Below, in pieces: positions 8,402-15,831 of a stretch of 33,183 nt of DNA (its first letter is position 1; the number at the start of each line of letters is the position of its first letter). This DNA is from Verrucomicrobiota bacterium (GTDB lineage: Bacteria; Verrucomicrobiota; Verrucomicrobiia; Limisphaerales; SIBE01), in the NCBI GenBank assembly GCA_016209525.1, contig JACQWK010000635.1:1-33183 (forward strand), in the 5' to 3' direction. The translations under genes and the position numbers were made by a program. Below the pieces are notes generated by a model. It was not told where the DNA came from and ran no database searches. It saw only the letters and a program-made list of their open reading frames with translations.

Positions 8402-8479
8402 AGGCAACGCCCTCCGCCGGTGTGATGAGACTCCCGATCTATCGTTTACCATTTGCGGGAAGTATGGCAAACGAAGCGC

Positions 8480-9739
8480 ATGCACACTTTAGGCGTCGTT
8501 AAACTGGGTCTCGTCTTGCTCGGCCTGTCGTTTTCATCTCATTCCCAGGCCAGTGGCGCTGCGCCTGAGCCGCAACGATCAGAATCAGCTCATCGCTCTT
8601 GGCCGAGGCATACGATCGACGCGACCTCGCGAGGCGCCGACGGGGTACGAGTTCAGGATGTGAATCATGATGGTTTGCTCGATGTCGTCACGGGCTGGGA
8701 GGAAGGTGGTGTCGTGCGGGTCTATCTTCATCCCGGTCCGGCCATGGTTCGCCATCCTTGGCCTGCCGTTACCGTCGGCTCCGTCGCTTCGCCCGAAGAC
8801 GCCGTCTTCGCCGACCTGGACGGCGACGGGGCCGCGGACGTGGTGAGCAGTTGCGAGGGCGCCAATCGAAGTGTCTTCGTGCATTGGGCTCCACGCCACC
8901 CGGCGGCATATATGGATCCGCATCTGTGGACGACCGAGGCATTCCCCTCCGTCCGCGGACGGGCCATGTGGATGTTTGCCGTGCCGATCCGCGCGGAGAA
9001 TCGGGATCGCCTGGATCTGGCCATTGGCGGAAAGGGCCAAGGGGCCGTAATCGGTTTGCTGCGAGCCCCGGCCAAACCTCGTGAGGTGTCCGATTGGACC
9101 TTCCAGCCACTTCACGAAGTGGGCTGGGTCATGTCGCTGCGCTGCGACGATATCGATCGGGATGGTGATCCGGATATTTTGGCGTCGGATCGGAAAGGTG
9201 ATGGCCGGGGCGTTTTTTGGCTGGAGAATCCCCGCCGAGCGGCCGCCCTTGCGGCAGCCCAATGGCCGGTTCATCCCATCGGCGCCACTGGGAAGGAAGT
9301 CATGTTTCTCGATCTGGGCGATCTGGACGGCGATCAGCGTTTGGATGTCGTGGTGGCGGTCAAGCCCCGCAGAGTCGTTCTCCTGCGGCAACCTTCTGAC
9401 CCTCGGAATGCGTGGACGGAAAACACGGTTGAATTGCCTGAAATCGTCGGCACGGCAAAGGCGGTGGGGCTGGGTGACCTCGATCTCGATGGCAAACTGG
9501 ACGTCGTTTTCTCTTGCGAAGAAGCGAAAGGGGGAAAACTGGGTGTGGTTTGGTTTCCTTCCGAAGTCCTGCTGACCGGAAAAACTCCGCCGGTTCACGA
9601 TATCAGCGGCCCTGACGGCGCCAAATTCGACCGGTTAGAATTGATCGATTTGGATGGCGACGGCGATCTGGATGTTCTGACGACCGAGGAAGCCGAAGCG
9701 CTGGGAGTGATTTGGTACGAGAACGCGAAGCGGCCCTGA
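8480..9739 (+). CDS. Secreted FG-GAP / VCBS repeat protein
   Basis: 419 residues from ATG 8480; a TTG at 8453 would add 9 residues ahead of the signal peptide. A Sec signal (LGVVKLGLVLLGLSFSSHSQA) is followed by at least six calcium-binding-type repeats: DVNHDGLLDVVTG, DLDGDGAADVVSS, DIDRDGDPDILAS, DLDGDQRLDVVVA, DLDLDGKLDVVFS and DLDGDGDLDVLTT. These form the blades of an integrin-like beta-propeller. Such proteins are common in Verrucomicrobiota and Planctomycetota as extracytoplasmic binding proteins. No catalytic domain is seen. It converges with the PQQ-dehydrogenase gene, separated by a family A element. Confidence 0.85.
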   Translation: MHTLGVVKLGLVLLGLSFSSHSQASGAAPEPQRSESAHRSWPRHTIDATSRGADGVRVQDVNHDGLLDVVTGWEEGGVVRVYLHPGPAMVRHPWPAVTVGSVASPEDAVFADLDGDGAADVVSSCEGANRSVFVHWAPRHPAAYMDPHLWTTEAFPSVRGRAMWMFAVPIRAENRDRLDLAIGGKGQGAVIGLLRAPAKPREVSDWTFQPLHEVGWVMSLRCDDIDRDGDPDILASDRKGDGRGVFWLENPRRAAALAAAQWPVHPIGATGKEVMFLDLGDLDGDQRLDVVVAVKPRRVVLLRQPSDPRNAWTENTVELPEIVGTAKAVGLGDLDLDGKLDVVFSCEEAKGGKLGVVWFPSEVLLTGKTPPVHDISGPDGAKFDRLELIDLDGDGDLDVLTTEEAEALGVIWYENAKRP

Positions 9740-9761
9740 GGATCATTTCAAAGCGCCTCCC

Positions 9762-9931
9762 GGTGGGGCGAGACTCCCGCCGAGCCCTGATTAAACCTGA
9801 CGATGGACGATCACCCGAGACGATGAGAGGGAAGCCTGCGAGGTCCGGTTATCCCAGGTTTCCCTTTGGTCGCTCCTCCTCAGTTGCGCGTCGCGAGGTG
9901 AAGTCAGGGCTCCACAGAGTGTCGCCCCACC
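9762..9931. repeat. 170-bp palindromic element, family A, copy 2
   Basis: Starts GGTGGGGCGAGACTCCC and ends GAGTGTCGCCCCACC. It sits 22 bp after the stop of the FG-GAP gene and 9 bp from the stop of the converging dehydrogenase gene, a position where a folded transcript could end transcription from both sides. Confidence 0.85.
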
Positions 9932-9940
9932 GACATGGTG

Positions 9941-12664
9941 CTACTTCTGGAACGCCGGATCGTTTTCGCTCCCGTCGGAAATCAGATACGCCAACAGGTC
10001 CAGAATTTGATTCTTCTCGAGCACGTTGATAATGCCCGTCGGCATGTTGGAGGTGGACGAGAGACGACGGCGTTTGATGTCCCGTTTCCGGATCGTCAGG
10101 CTGTCCGGAGCGAGTGGATTCGCGCGGATCGAAATTGTCCGGTCATCCTCGCGCTCAACGCGGCCCGCCACGATCTCCCCGTCCTCGGTCTCAATCTCGG
10201 TGGCCGCGTACTGCTCGGAGATGGTTTTGGAAGGCAGGATGATCGATTCGAGGATCTCGCGCACGCCGAGGCGCCGATGGACGCTGGTGAGATCAGGCCC
10301 CACGCTGCCGCCTTCGGCCGCGAACCGGTGACATTGGACGCAACCAACGTCACGAAAAGCGGCTTTTCCTGATTCGAAGGACCGGCCGGCTTTCGCCTGT
10401 TCGAGCGACGCGAGCAAATCTTCCATCGTCCAATCCCACACGAACGCCCTGTCCGGTTTCATTTGCGCGATCCAATCGCGGAAGAGCCGCACCGCTTCAT
10501 GGTCGATGGCCGTGGTGACGAGCGGCGGCATCTGGCCAGGGCCGCGGCGAGAGAGACGCTGGAGCAAGACGGATCGGGCGGGATCGCCTGGGGCCACGAG
10601 CATGGCGTTGTCGATCCCGAACGTGTCGTGTTGCGGGCGGGCGCCAAAGAGTTCCATCTTTTCCCGCCGGGTCGTGAATTCGAGTTCCATCTTCGCGTTG
10701 CCGCCGCCGGCCCCGACGTGGCAGACGGAACAATTCACGTGGAGGTACGACCGGGCGCGGGCGTCGAGCTCTGCGCTCGGATCGTAGGGATTGGCTAGTT
10801 TGGAACGCTGCTCGGCTGGCTTTTTCAGCGAAGGCGTGAAGAGGGCGATGTGGTCGAGCGCGCGCAATTGGTTATCCGAAATGCCGCCGTAATCGCGCTC
10901 CTTGCTCATTTGCAGCTCTGTGAGACCCAAAACGAAATTGGCGGCGCGGCTGTGGCAAACCATGCATTCAGCGCGGCTCGGAAATCGCCACACCTGCTTA
11001 CGGAACCCGCCTGGCGCGGACGAATCCTTGAGGCTCAAAGTGCCTTCCTCGCCTCTGGCCTCGACCAGCGTGGCGTCCGATTGCTCGTCGTTCCACCGGT
11101 ACGAGTAGCCGGTCCATTCGCCTTGCTGCCGCACAAGCAAGCGCGTTTCGACACGGCGCGCGGATCCCGCGTGGCCAGCTTCGAGGTCGAGGCAAAGAGT
11201 CTGCACGACCACGGTGCTGTCCGGCAATTCCCAAGATCGAGAGCCCTTGACGGCGATTTTTAAGTCCCCTGGAATTCCGAGATAGCGTTCACTGCGCGCG
11301 CCGTCCGCCCAACCCGGCGCGATGACCGAGTAAGGAATCAGACCGGGATCGACGCGGTGCTCCTTGACCGATGTGAAAATGCCCGTCTCACTGAGTCGCG
11401 CGGGGAATTTCGGGGGAGGGACGTCTTTCGGTCCTCGAACGAGTCTGTAGATTCCCCCCGTGATGTCAGCGATCAGCAGATCTTCCCGCTGGTCCACGCC
11501 GAACCCGGCGATTTGCAGTGAGGTGTCGGCCAGTTCGCCTTGCCAAGTGAGGCGTTGGCCGTCGTGGCGCGCGCCCCAGATTTTGCCGGTTGAGTAATCG
11601 CCGTAAACGTAAACGCCGTTCAAGTCTGGAAATCGCTCGCCGTAATAGACGACCCCGCCTGTCAGCGACCGAAACTCAGAATGGTGATGCTCGATGGTCG
11701 GCTTCACAATCGGCGTCGGACCGCGCGCCCGATTCAAATAAAAGGGGTGGCTTCCCTCATAGACGCTCCAGCCATAGTTTTCGCCCCGGCGGACAAAGTA
11801 GGCCGTCTCCCATAAGTCTTGGCCGTTGTTCCCGACCCAGACGTGTCCCTTTTTTCGATCCACCGTCATCCTCCACGGATTTCGGAATCCATAGGCCCAA
11901 ATCTCAGGCCGCGCCGCGGGCAAGCGCACGAACGGATTGTCCTGCGGCACGGCATAATTTCTTCCGTCCTCCGGATGATCGACATCGATGCGCAGCAGGG
12001 CCGCGAGGAGGTTGCTCACGTCCTGTCCGCTCACCCAGCCATCGGAATCGCTCGTGCCATCGCCGGACGCGATGTAAAGCATGCCATCGAGCCCGAAGGC
12101 CAGATCGCCGCCATCGTGGCCGGCAGATTTCCATTCCAAGATGATCCGTTCCGACGCGGCATCGCATCGGTAGGGGGCCTGTCTCGAAACGGTGAAGCGC
12201 GAGACACGATTGGTTCGATCGTCCTTTCCCCAGGGTCCGTTGCTAAAGACGAACAAGAAGCCGTTGGTGTTGTAGCCGGGATGGAACGTCAATCCGTAGA
12301 TCAGCCGGCCGGTGACTTCGTAGATCGTTTCCGTGAGTGTGGTGTCGGGATCATCCCGGACCCACAGAATCTCGGATGGCTCATCCTTGTCGCCGCCTTG
12401 TTGGATGACAAAAAGCCGATCCGATCCCGGCTCCGGAGCGATGTAAAGAGGCGCCTTCCAGACGATGTTGGTGAAGGTTCGCTCCACTGTGTAAGGCGGT
12501 GGCGGTTCAGGCGAGCCGACGACGCGCGAGGTCGTCCATGGAATGCGTTGATCGAGTCCGAACGGCTTGTCCTCGTCGGCTCGGGCGGCGACTATCGCCG
12601 CCGCCAGCCAAATCACCAGCAACGATTTCTTAATCAGGAATACCTGCGAGGACATGACGGGCAC
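9941..12664 (-). CDS. Secreted PQQ-type sugar dehydrogenase fused to three c-haem sites
   Basis: 907 residues with a Sec signal (KKSLLVIWLAAAIVAARA, cut near 29). Residues about 55-412 form a soluble glucose/aldose-dehydrogenase-like six-bladed propeller (LYIAPEPGSDRLFVIQQGG, HDGGDLAFGLDGMLYIASGD, IWAYGFRNPWRMTVD, TGGVVYYG). Residues about 420-740 resemble the SO2930/HNE_0200-type domain, with CMVCH (567-571) and CSVCH (645-649). The C-terminus has a third haem site, CVQCH (775-779), in a domain like the Verrucomicrobia/Planctomycete putative haem-binding family (GPDLTSVHRR, ILPSKTISEQY). It probably oxidises a sugar in the periplasm and passes electrons through its own haems. MPVM at the start leaves M1 or M4 possible. 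Confidence 0.88.
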   Translation of the reverse strand: MPVMSSQVFLIKKSLLVIWLAAAIVAARADEDKPFGLDQRIPWTTSRVVGSPEPPPPYTVERTFTNIVWKAPLYIAPEPGSDRLFVIQQGGDKDEPSEILWVRDDPDTTLTETIYEVTGRLIYGLTFHPGYNTNGFLFVFSNGPWGKDDRTNRVSRFTVSRQAPYRCDAASERIILEWKSAGHDGGDLAFGLDGMLYIASGDGTSDSDGWVSGQDVSNLLAALLRIDVDHPEDGRNYAVPQDNPFVRLPAARPEIWAYGFRNPWRMTVDRKKGHVWVGNNGQDLWETAYFVRRGENYGWSVYEGSHPFYLNRARGPTPIVKPTIEHHHSEFRSLTGGVVYYGERFPDLNGVYVYGDYSTGKIWGARHDGQRLTWQGELADTSLQIAGFGVDQREDLLIADITGGIYRLVRGPKDVPPPKFPARLSETGIFTSVKEHRVDPGLIPYSVIAPGWADGARSERYLGIPGDLKIAVKGSRSWELPDSTVVVQTLCLDLEAGHAGSARRVETRLLVRQQGEWTGYSYRWNDEQSDATLVEARGEEGTLSLKDSSAPGGFRKQVWRFPSRAECMVCHSRAANFVLGLTELQMSKERDYGGISDNQLRALDHIALFTPSLKKPAEQRSKLANPYDPSAELDARARSYLHVNCSVCHVGAGGGNAKMELEFTTRREKMELFGARPQHDTFGIDNAMLVAPGDPARSVLLQRLSRRGPGQMPPLVTTAIDHEAVRLFRDWIAQMKPDRAFVWDWTMEDLLASLEQAKAGRSFESGKAAFRDVGCVQCHRFAAEGGSVGPDLTSVHRRLGVREILESIILPSKTISEQYAATEIETEDGEIVAGRVEREDDRTISIRANPLAPDSLTIRKRDIKRRRLSSTSNMPTGIINVLEKNQILDLLAYLISDGSENDPAFQK

Positions 12665-12792
12665 AAATCACAGACAGTCGGACTATGGCGGTGCATTGGA
12701 TGCTCTGGTTCAGGAGGCCAAGCTCTGAAATCGGAAGTGGGTTGTCAATTGTCAATAGTCCGTGGCGCGAAACGTGTGGCTTTGCCAGCGGT

Positions 12793-12933
12793 GGATCAAG
12801 CTCCTCGAATCCTCCCTGTCCTCCATCGGATGGAGGAGAGGGTTGGGGAGAGGAGGCAGGTTTTCATTGGTTCCCCTCTCCTCGATCCTCTCCCCACTCG
12901 TTCCTCGCCGGGAGAGGATGAAGAGCTCGATGC
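12793..12933. repeat. GATCAAGCTC...GAGCTCGATGC palindromic element, family B, copy 1
   Basis: Ends read GGATCAAGCTCCTCGAATCC and AAGAGCTCGATGC, with inner arms CTCCATCGGATGGAGGAG and CCTCTCCCC/GGGGAGAGG. The same element occurs at 26092-26245 and, inverted, at 33046-33183. Confidence 0.75.
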
Positions 12934-13010
12934 GAGTTTGTGATTTTGCGATTAGAGGCTGAGAGCGCTTGACTTCTCAAACGTGAGTGTTGTCCGCGCA
13001 GAGGCAACGA

Positions 13011-13052
13011 CTCTCCCTCTCCCAGCGGGAGAGGGCCGGGGTGAGGGAGAAT
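13011..13052. repeat. CTCTCCC hairpin (family D, uninterrupted form)
   Basis: CTCTCCCTCTCCCAGCGGGA then GAGGGCCGGGGTGAGGGAGA. This is the intact equivalent of the hairpin that is split by element E at 111-263. Confidence 0.6.
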
Positions 13053-13160
13053 GCCGATACTTCACGGAGAACCCGACTTCACCTGTGACGGAGTTCAGAA
13101 ATCCCACTAACGTCCTCGCGCGGTCCAGGTGCAGCAGACATGCAATCGCTTGCATGTTCT

Positions 13161-13340
13161 GGTTCATGGAGAGCCTCCAAGCCCAAAGGGCGCGCATAGG
13201 GACCATGAACCGTAGCCGCCGACGTGAGGAGGCGGATATTGGTTTTAACCACGGTCTCCGCCTCGTTACCTCGGCGGCTACGAAGCGACGGTTCATGGAG
13301 AGTCTCCAAACCTAGAGGGTGCGCATTGGAACGATGAACC
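13161..13340. repeat. Composite repeat: two 51-bp GGTTCATGGAGAG units around a C element
   Basis: Two direct copies (13161-13211 and 13290-13340), each beginning GGTTCATGGAGAG and ending ATGAACC, flank a GTAGCCGCCGACGTGAGGAG ... CCTCGTTACCTCGGCGGCTA palindrome (13212-13281). No gene is present in 12665-13580; repeats make up most of it. Confidence 0.7.
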
Positions 13341-13348
13341 GGTTCCGT

Positions 13349-13518
13349 GGTAGGGCGAGACTCCCTTCGAGCCCTGTTCAAACCTGACGACGGACCACCA
13401 TCCGAGACGACCACAGGGAAGCCTGCGGCGTCTGCTTATCGCAGGTTTCCTATTGGTCGCTCTCGGCGAATTGCACGTCGCGAGGGAAAGTCAGGGCTCC
13501 ACAGAGTGTCGCCCTACC
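13349..13518. repeat. 170-bp palindromic element, family A, copy 3
   Basis: Starts GGTAGGGCGAGACTCCC and ends GTGTCGCCCTACC; the outer G-to-A change at the left end is matched by a compensating change at the right. An inner stem pairs 13404-13427 with 13440-13464. It lies 62 bp past the stop of the VOC gene (minus strand). Confidence 0.85.
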
Positions 13519-13580
13519 GGGAGGTGCATGGAGCGCACGCAATTGCTCCGCGTGCGGAATCCGCTGACCATGCCGGCCGG

Positions 13581-13946
13581 TCATTCAACTTTCTCCACGG
13601 AGAAATGCGGATTCTCAATCACTCCGAATGTATTTCCGAACGGGTCGGCGACGGCAGCAACTCGGATGTCTCCTCCGACGTCCTGCAGCGGTTCCCGGAT
13701 TGTAGCACCCAAAGCCTGCAACCGTTGGACGGCAGCCGCCGCATCCGGCACTCCCCAGTATGCGACCGTGCCTCCCGGTCCGGGCGTGCCGTCCGGGATC
13801 AGGCCCAGCTCAAAGCCTCCGACCGAGTAGCCCACGTAAAATGGTTGGTCGAAGTAGGGTTCTTTTTCCAATACTTGAGAGTACCACGCCTTGGCTTTCG
13901 CCAAGTCGGTGACGTGATAAATCACTGTTCGCAATCCTCGGATCAT
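13581..13946 (-). CDS. VOC family (glyoxalase/bleomycin-resistance-like) protein
   Basis: 121 residues, one vicinal-oxygen-chelate domain unit: MIRGLRTVIYHVTDLAKAKAWYSQVL at the start (His11 as a possible metal ligand), the FELGLIPD region, GGTVAYWGVPD, and ADPFGNTFGVIENP at the end with Glu near 112. The length is usual for single-domain VOC proteins, which dimerise to form metal sites. The substrate cannot be told. It has no signal peptide, so it is cytoplasmic. It stands alone with repeats on both sides. Confidence 0.82.
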   Translation of the reverse strand: MIRGLRTVIYHVTDLAKAKAWYSQVLEKEPYFDQPFYVGYSVGGFELGLIPDGTPGPGGTVAYWGVPDAAAAVQRLQALGATIREPLQDVGGDIRVAAVADPFGNTFGVIENPHFSVEKVE

Positions 13947-13957
13947 AAGCTAAGCAC

Positions 13958-14229
13958 CATTGAGTTCAAAAGTAGTCAGACACCCCTCACCCGGCCTTCG
14001 GCCACCCTTTCCCCATCTGCATGTGTTTAGCCATGGGTAGCGCAGCCGTCGCGGCTGCGGGTTTTGGCGGCGTCTCGCTGCCAGTCGTGGCGATGGTGGC
14101 GCCGAGACGGCGCCAGAACTCGCAGGCGTGGACGCCCGCGCCACGTTCGCCAAACACATACCCCCATCTGATGGGGAGAGGGCTGGGGTGAGAGGCATGT
14201 CTCATGTCGAGTTATTCATGAGCCGATTA
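13958..14229. repeat. Family D element interrupted by element G; overlaps the DUF1501 stop
   Basis: Outer arms resemble the copy at 25946-26082: GAGTTCAAAAGTAGTCAGAC ACCCCTCACCC on the left, and GGGGTGAGAGGCATGTC ... GTTATTCATGAGCCGATTA on the right. The right end supplies the stop codon (14216-14218) and the final residues of the DUF1501 gene. Element G splits the central CCCCATC-GATGGGG hairpin. Confidence 0.75.
14020..14161. mobile_element. 142-bp MITE-like element G with 8-9-bp target duplication
   Basis: Imperfect inverted ends GCATGTGTTTAGC and GCCAAACACATAC. CCCCATCTG is present on both sides (14011-14019 and 14162-14170). Removing the element and one copy restores the hairpin CCCCATCTGATGGGGAGAGG expected of the family D host. 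There is no room for a transposase, so it would be non-autonomous. Confidence 0.75.
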
Positions 14230-15823
14230 ATATCTCCTTAATCACCCGGCCATGCACGTCGGTGAGCCGGCGGTCCGTCCCGTTATGACGGAAAGTCAGC
14301 TTCTCGTGATCGATCCCTAGCAGGTGCAGGATCGTCGCGTGCAGGTCGTAGCAATAGGTGCGGTTCGCTGCAGCTTTGAACGAAACCGCGTCGCTCTCAC
14401 CGTAAGTCACTCCAGGTTTGATGCCCGCGCCGGCGAGCCACGTCACGAAAGTGCCTCCGTTGTGATCGCGGCCTTTGCTTCCCTGGCTGAAGGGCATGCG
14501 GCCAAATTCTGTCGTCCAAATCACGAGCGTGTCTTTCAGCAATCCGCGCGCCTTCAGGTCTTTCACCAGCCCGGCAGCCGGTTTGTCAGTCCGGCGGGCG
14601 ATGAACTCAAGCTCTTTCCCAACGTCCGAATGATTATCCCAATTGCCAGTCGCTCCCGCCGTGCCGCTCCAGACTTGAACAAAGCGTACGCCTCGCTCCA
14701 ACAGGCGCCGCGCGACCAGGCAATTCCGCCCAAAATCCTCCGTGACTTTCTCGTCCAAGCCGTAGAGTTCGCGCGTCGTTTCGGTTTCGCCGGAGAGATC
14801 GAGCGCTTCCGGCGCGCTGAGCTGCATTCTGGCGGCGAGTTCATAAGAGGCAATGCGGGCTTCGAGCCGTGAATCACCCGGCCACTGCGCCGCGTGTTCG
14901 AGATTCATCTTGGTGAGAAGCGCCAAACCTTCTTCCTCGCTCGCCTTGGTCACGAATTTCGCCGTCTCCGGAGGATGCAGATCGGCAATCGGATTTGGCG
15001 CGGACGGCTTGATCACCAAGCCTTGATGGAGCACAGGGAGAAAGCTGGACGCAAAGCTTCCGGTCGAATTATAGGGCAAGCCGCGCGAATCGGGAATCAC
15101 GACGAAGGCCGGCAAGTTCTCGCTCAGGCTGCCGAGCGCGTAGGAAATCCAAGCGCCGAGGCAAGGAAAACCGGGCATGACGAAACCTGTGTTTTGCAGG
15201 TAAACACCCGGACCGTGCACATTGGTTTTCGAGGCCATGGCCATCAGGAACGCGAGGTCATCCACGCGCGCGGCGATGTTCGGGAAGACGCTGCTGACCC
15301 AACGACCGCACTGGCCGTGCTGTTTCCATTCCCACGGGCTTTTCATGAGGTTTCCCGGAACACCGGTGGCGGTCGCCGTCAAGCCTGAGTCAAACTTTTC
15401 CCCGCTGCGTTTAATGAGCTCAGGTTTATAGTCGAAGGTATCGCACTGGCTGGCGCCACCGTTCATGAATAACTGGATGACGCGCTTGACTTTCGCCCGG
15501 TGATGAAGTCCGCCGTCAAAGTCGGGCCGCGGCCTCGTGGGAGTGGAATCGGCCAACAGGCCTTGCTCGCCGAGCAGGTGGGCCAGCGCGATCCCGCCCA
15601 GACCGCCTCCCACACGCCAGAGGAAATCGCGGCGCGAAGCCGGAATGGCTAGCCTCGGAGGCTCTCTGAGAAATCCTTCCTTGGTAGCAGCCGAGGTGAC
15701 GAGGCTCTGATTAATTTCGGATTTCGGATTTCGGATTTCGGATTTTTCGAGGTGAGCCTCCTCACGTCGGCGGCTACGAGTCTGAGGAGAAGCGCTCCGG
15801 GAGAATGGCGGATCCGAGTTCAT
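14216..15823 (-). CDS. DUF1501 family protein (Tat-exported) with in-frame repeat in its N-terminus
   Basis: 535 residues. DUF1501 proteins have an alkaline-phosphatase/sulfatase-like fold, are exported by Tat, and are typically paired with DUF1553 genes in Planctomycetota and Verrucomicrobiota; no reaction is firmly assigned. Visible: twin-arginine signal SRRDFLWRVGGGLGGIALAH (63-82), RVIQLFMNGGASQCDTFDYK, WVSSVFPNIA, NTGFVMPGFPCLGAWISYALG, RFVQVWSGTAGATGNWDNHS, WTTEFGRMPFSQGSKGRDHN and TYCYDLHATILHLLGIDHEK. The RR motif is unusually far from the start because 93 bp of repeat (15684-15776) add 31 residues without breaking frame. The stop codon also comes from a repeat. It follows the DUF1553 gene by 8 bp, so the two are probably one operon. 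Confidence 0.9.
   Translation of the reverse strand: MNSDPPFSRSASPQTRSRRREEAHLEKSEIRNPKSEINQSLVTSAATKEGFLREPPRLAIPASRRDFLWRVGGGLGGIALAHLLGEQGLLADSTPTRPRPDFDGGLHHRAKVKRVIQLFMNGGASQCDTFDYKPELIKRSGEKFDSGLTATATGVPGNLMKSPWEWKQHGQCGRWVSSVFPNIAARVDDLAFLMAMASKTNVHGPGVYLQNTGFVMPGFPCLGAWISYALGSLSENLPAFVVIPDSRGLPYNSTGSFASSFLPVLHQGLVIKPSAPNPIADLHPPETAKFVTKASEEEGLALLTKMNLEHAAQWPGDSRLEARIASYELAARMQLSAPEALDLSGETETTRELYGLDEKVTEDFGRNCLVARRLLERGVRFVQVWSGTAGATGNWDNHSDVGKELEFIARRTDKPAAGLVKDLKARGLLKDTLVIWTTEFGRMPFSQGSKGRDHNGGTFVTWLAGAGIKPGVTYGESDAVSFKAAANRTYCYDLHATILHLLGIDHEKLTFRHNGTDRRLTDVHGRVIKEILIGS
15684..15776. repeat. 93-bp C element within the DUF1501 signal-peptide region
   Basis: Ends GTAGCAGCCGAGGTGACGAG and CCTCACGTCGGCGGCTAC are inverted repeats, enclosing four tandem TTCGGAT 7-mers (15716-15748). 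Ninety-three bases is an exact multiple of three. Related copies lie at 13212-13281 and 21433-21511, with half a copy at 1447. Confidence 0.8.
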
Positions 15824-15831
15824 TTCGGGCT

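Noticed and set aside
8585..9598. 337-residue minus-strand frame opposite the FG-GAP gene
   Set aside because: Antisense shadow of a clear coding gene with no recognisable features.
11819..12943. 374-residue plus-strand frame opposite the PQQ dehydrogenase
   Set aside because: Shadow frame that also crosses a family B repeat; no domain.
12793..13340. Possible CRISPR array
   Set aside because: Repeats are few, palindromic, of different families, and not spaced regularly with unique spacers.
15716..15748. Tandem TTCGGAT 7-mers as a phase-variable tract
   Set aside because: Only about four imperfect units, and related TTCGGAT-rich sequence occurs outside genes (29027-29060), so a switching role is not supported by this sequence alone.
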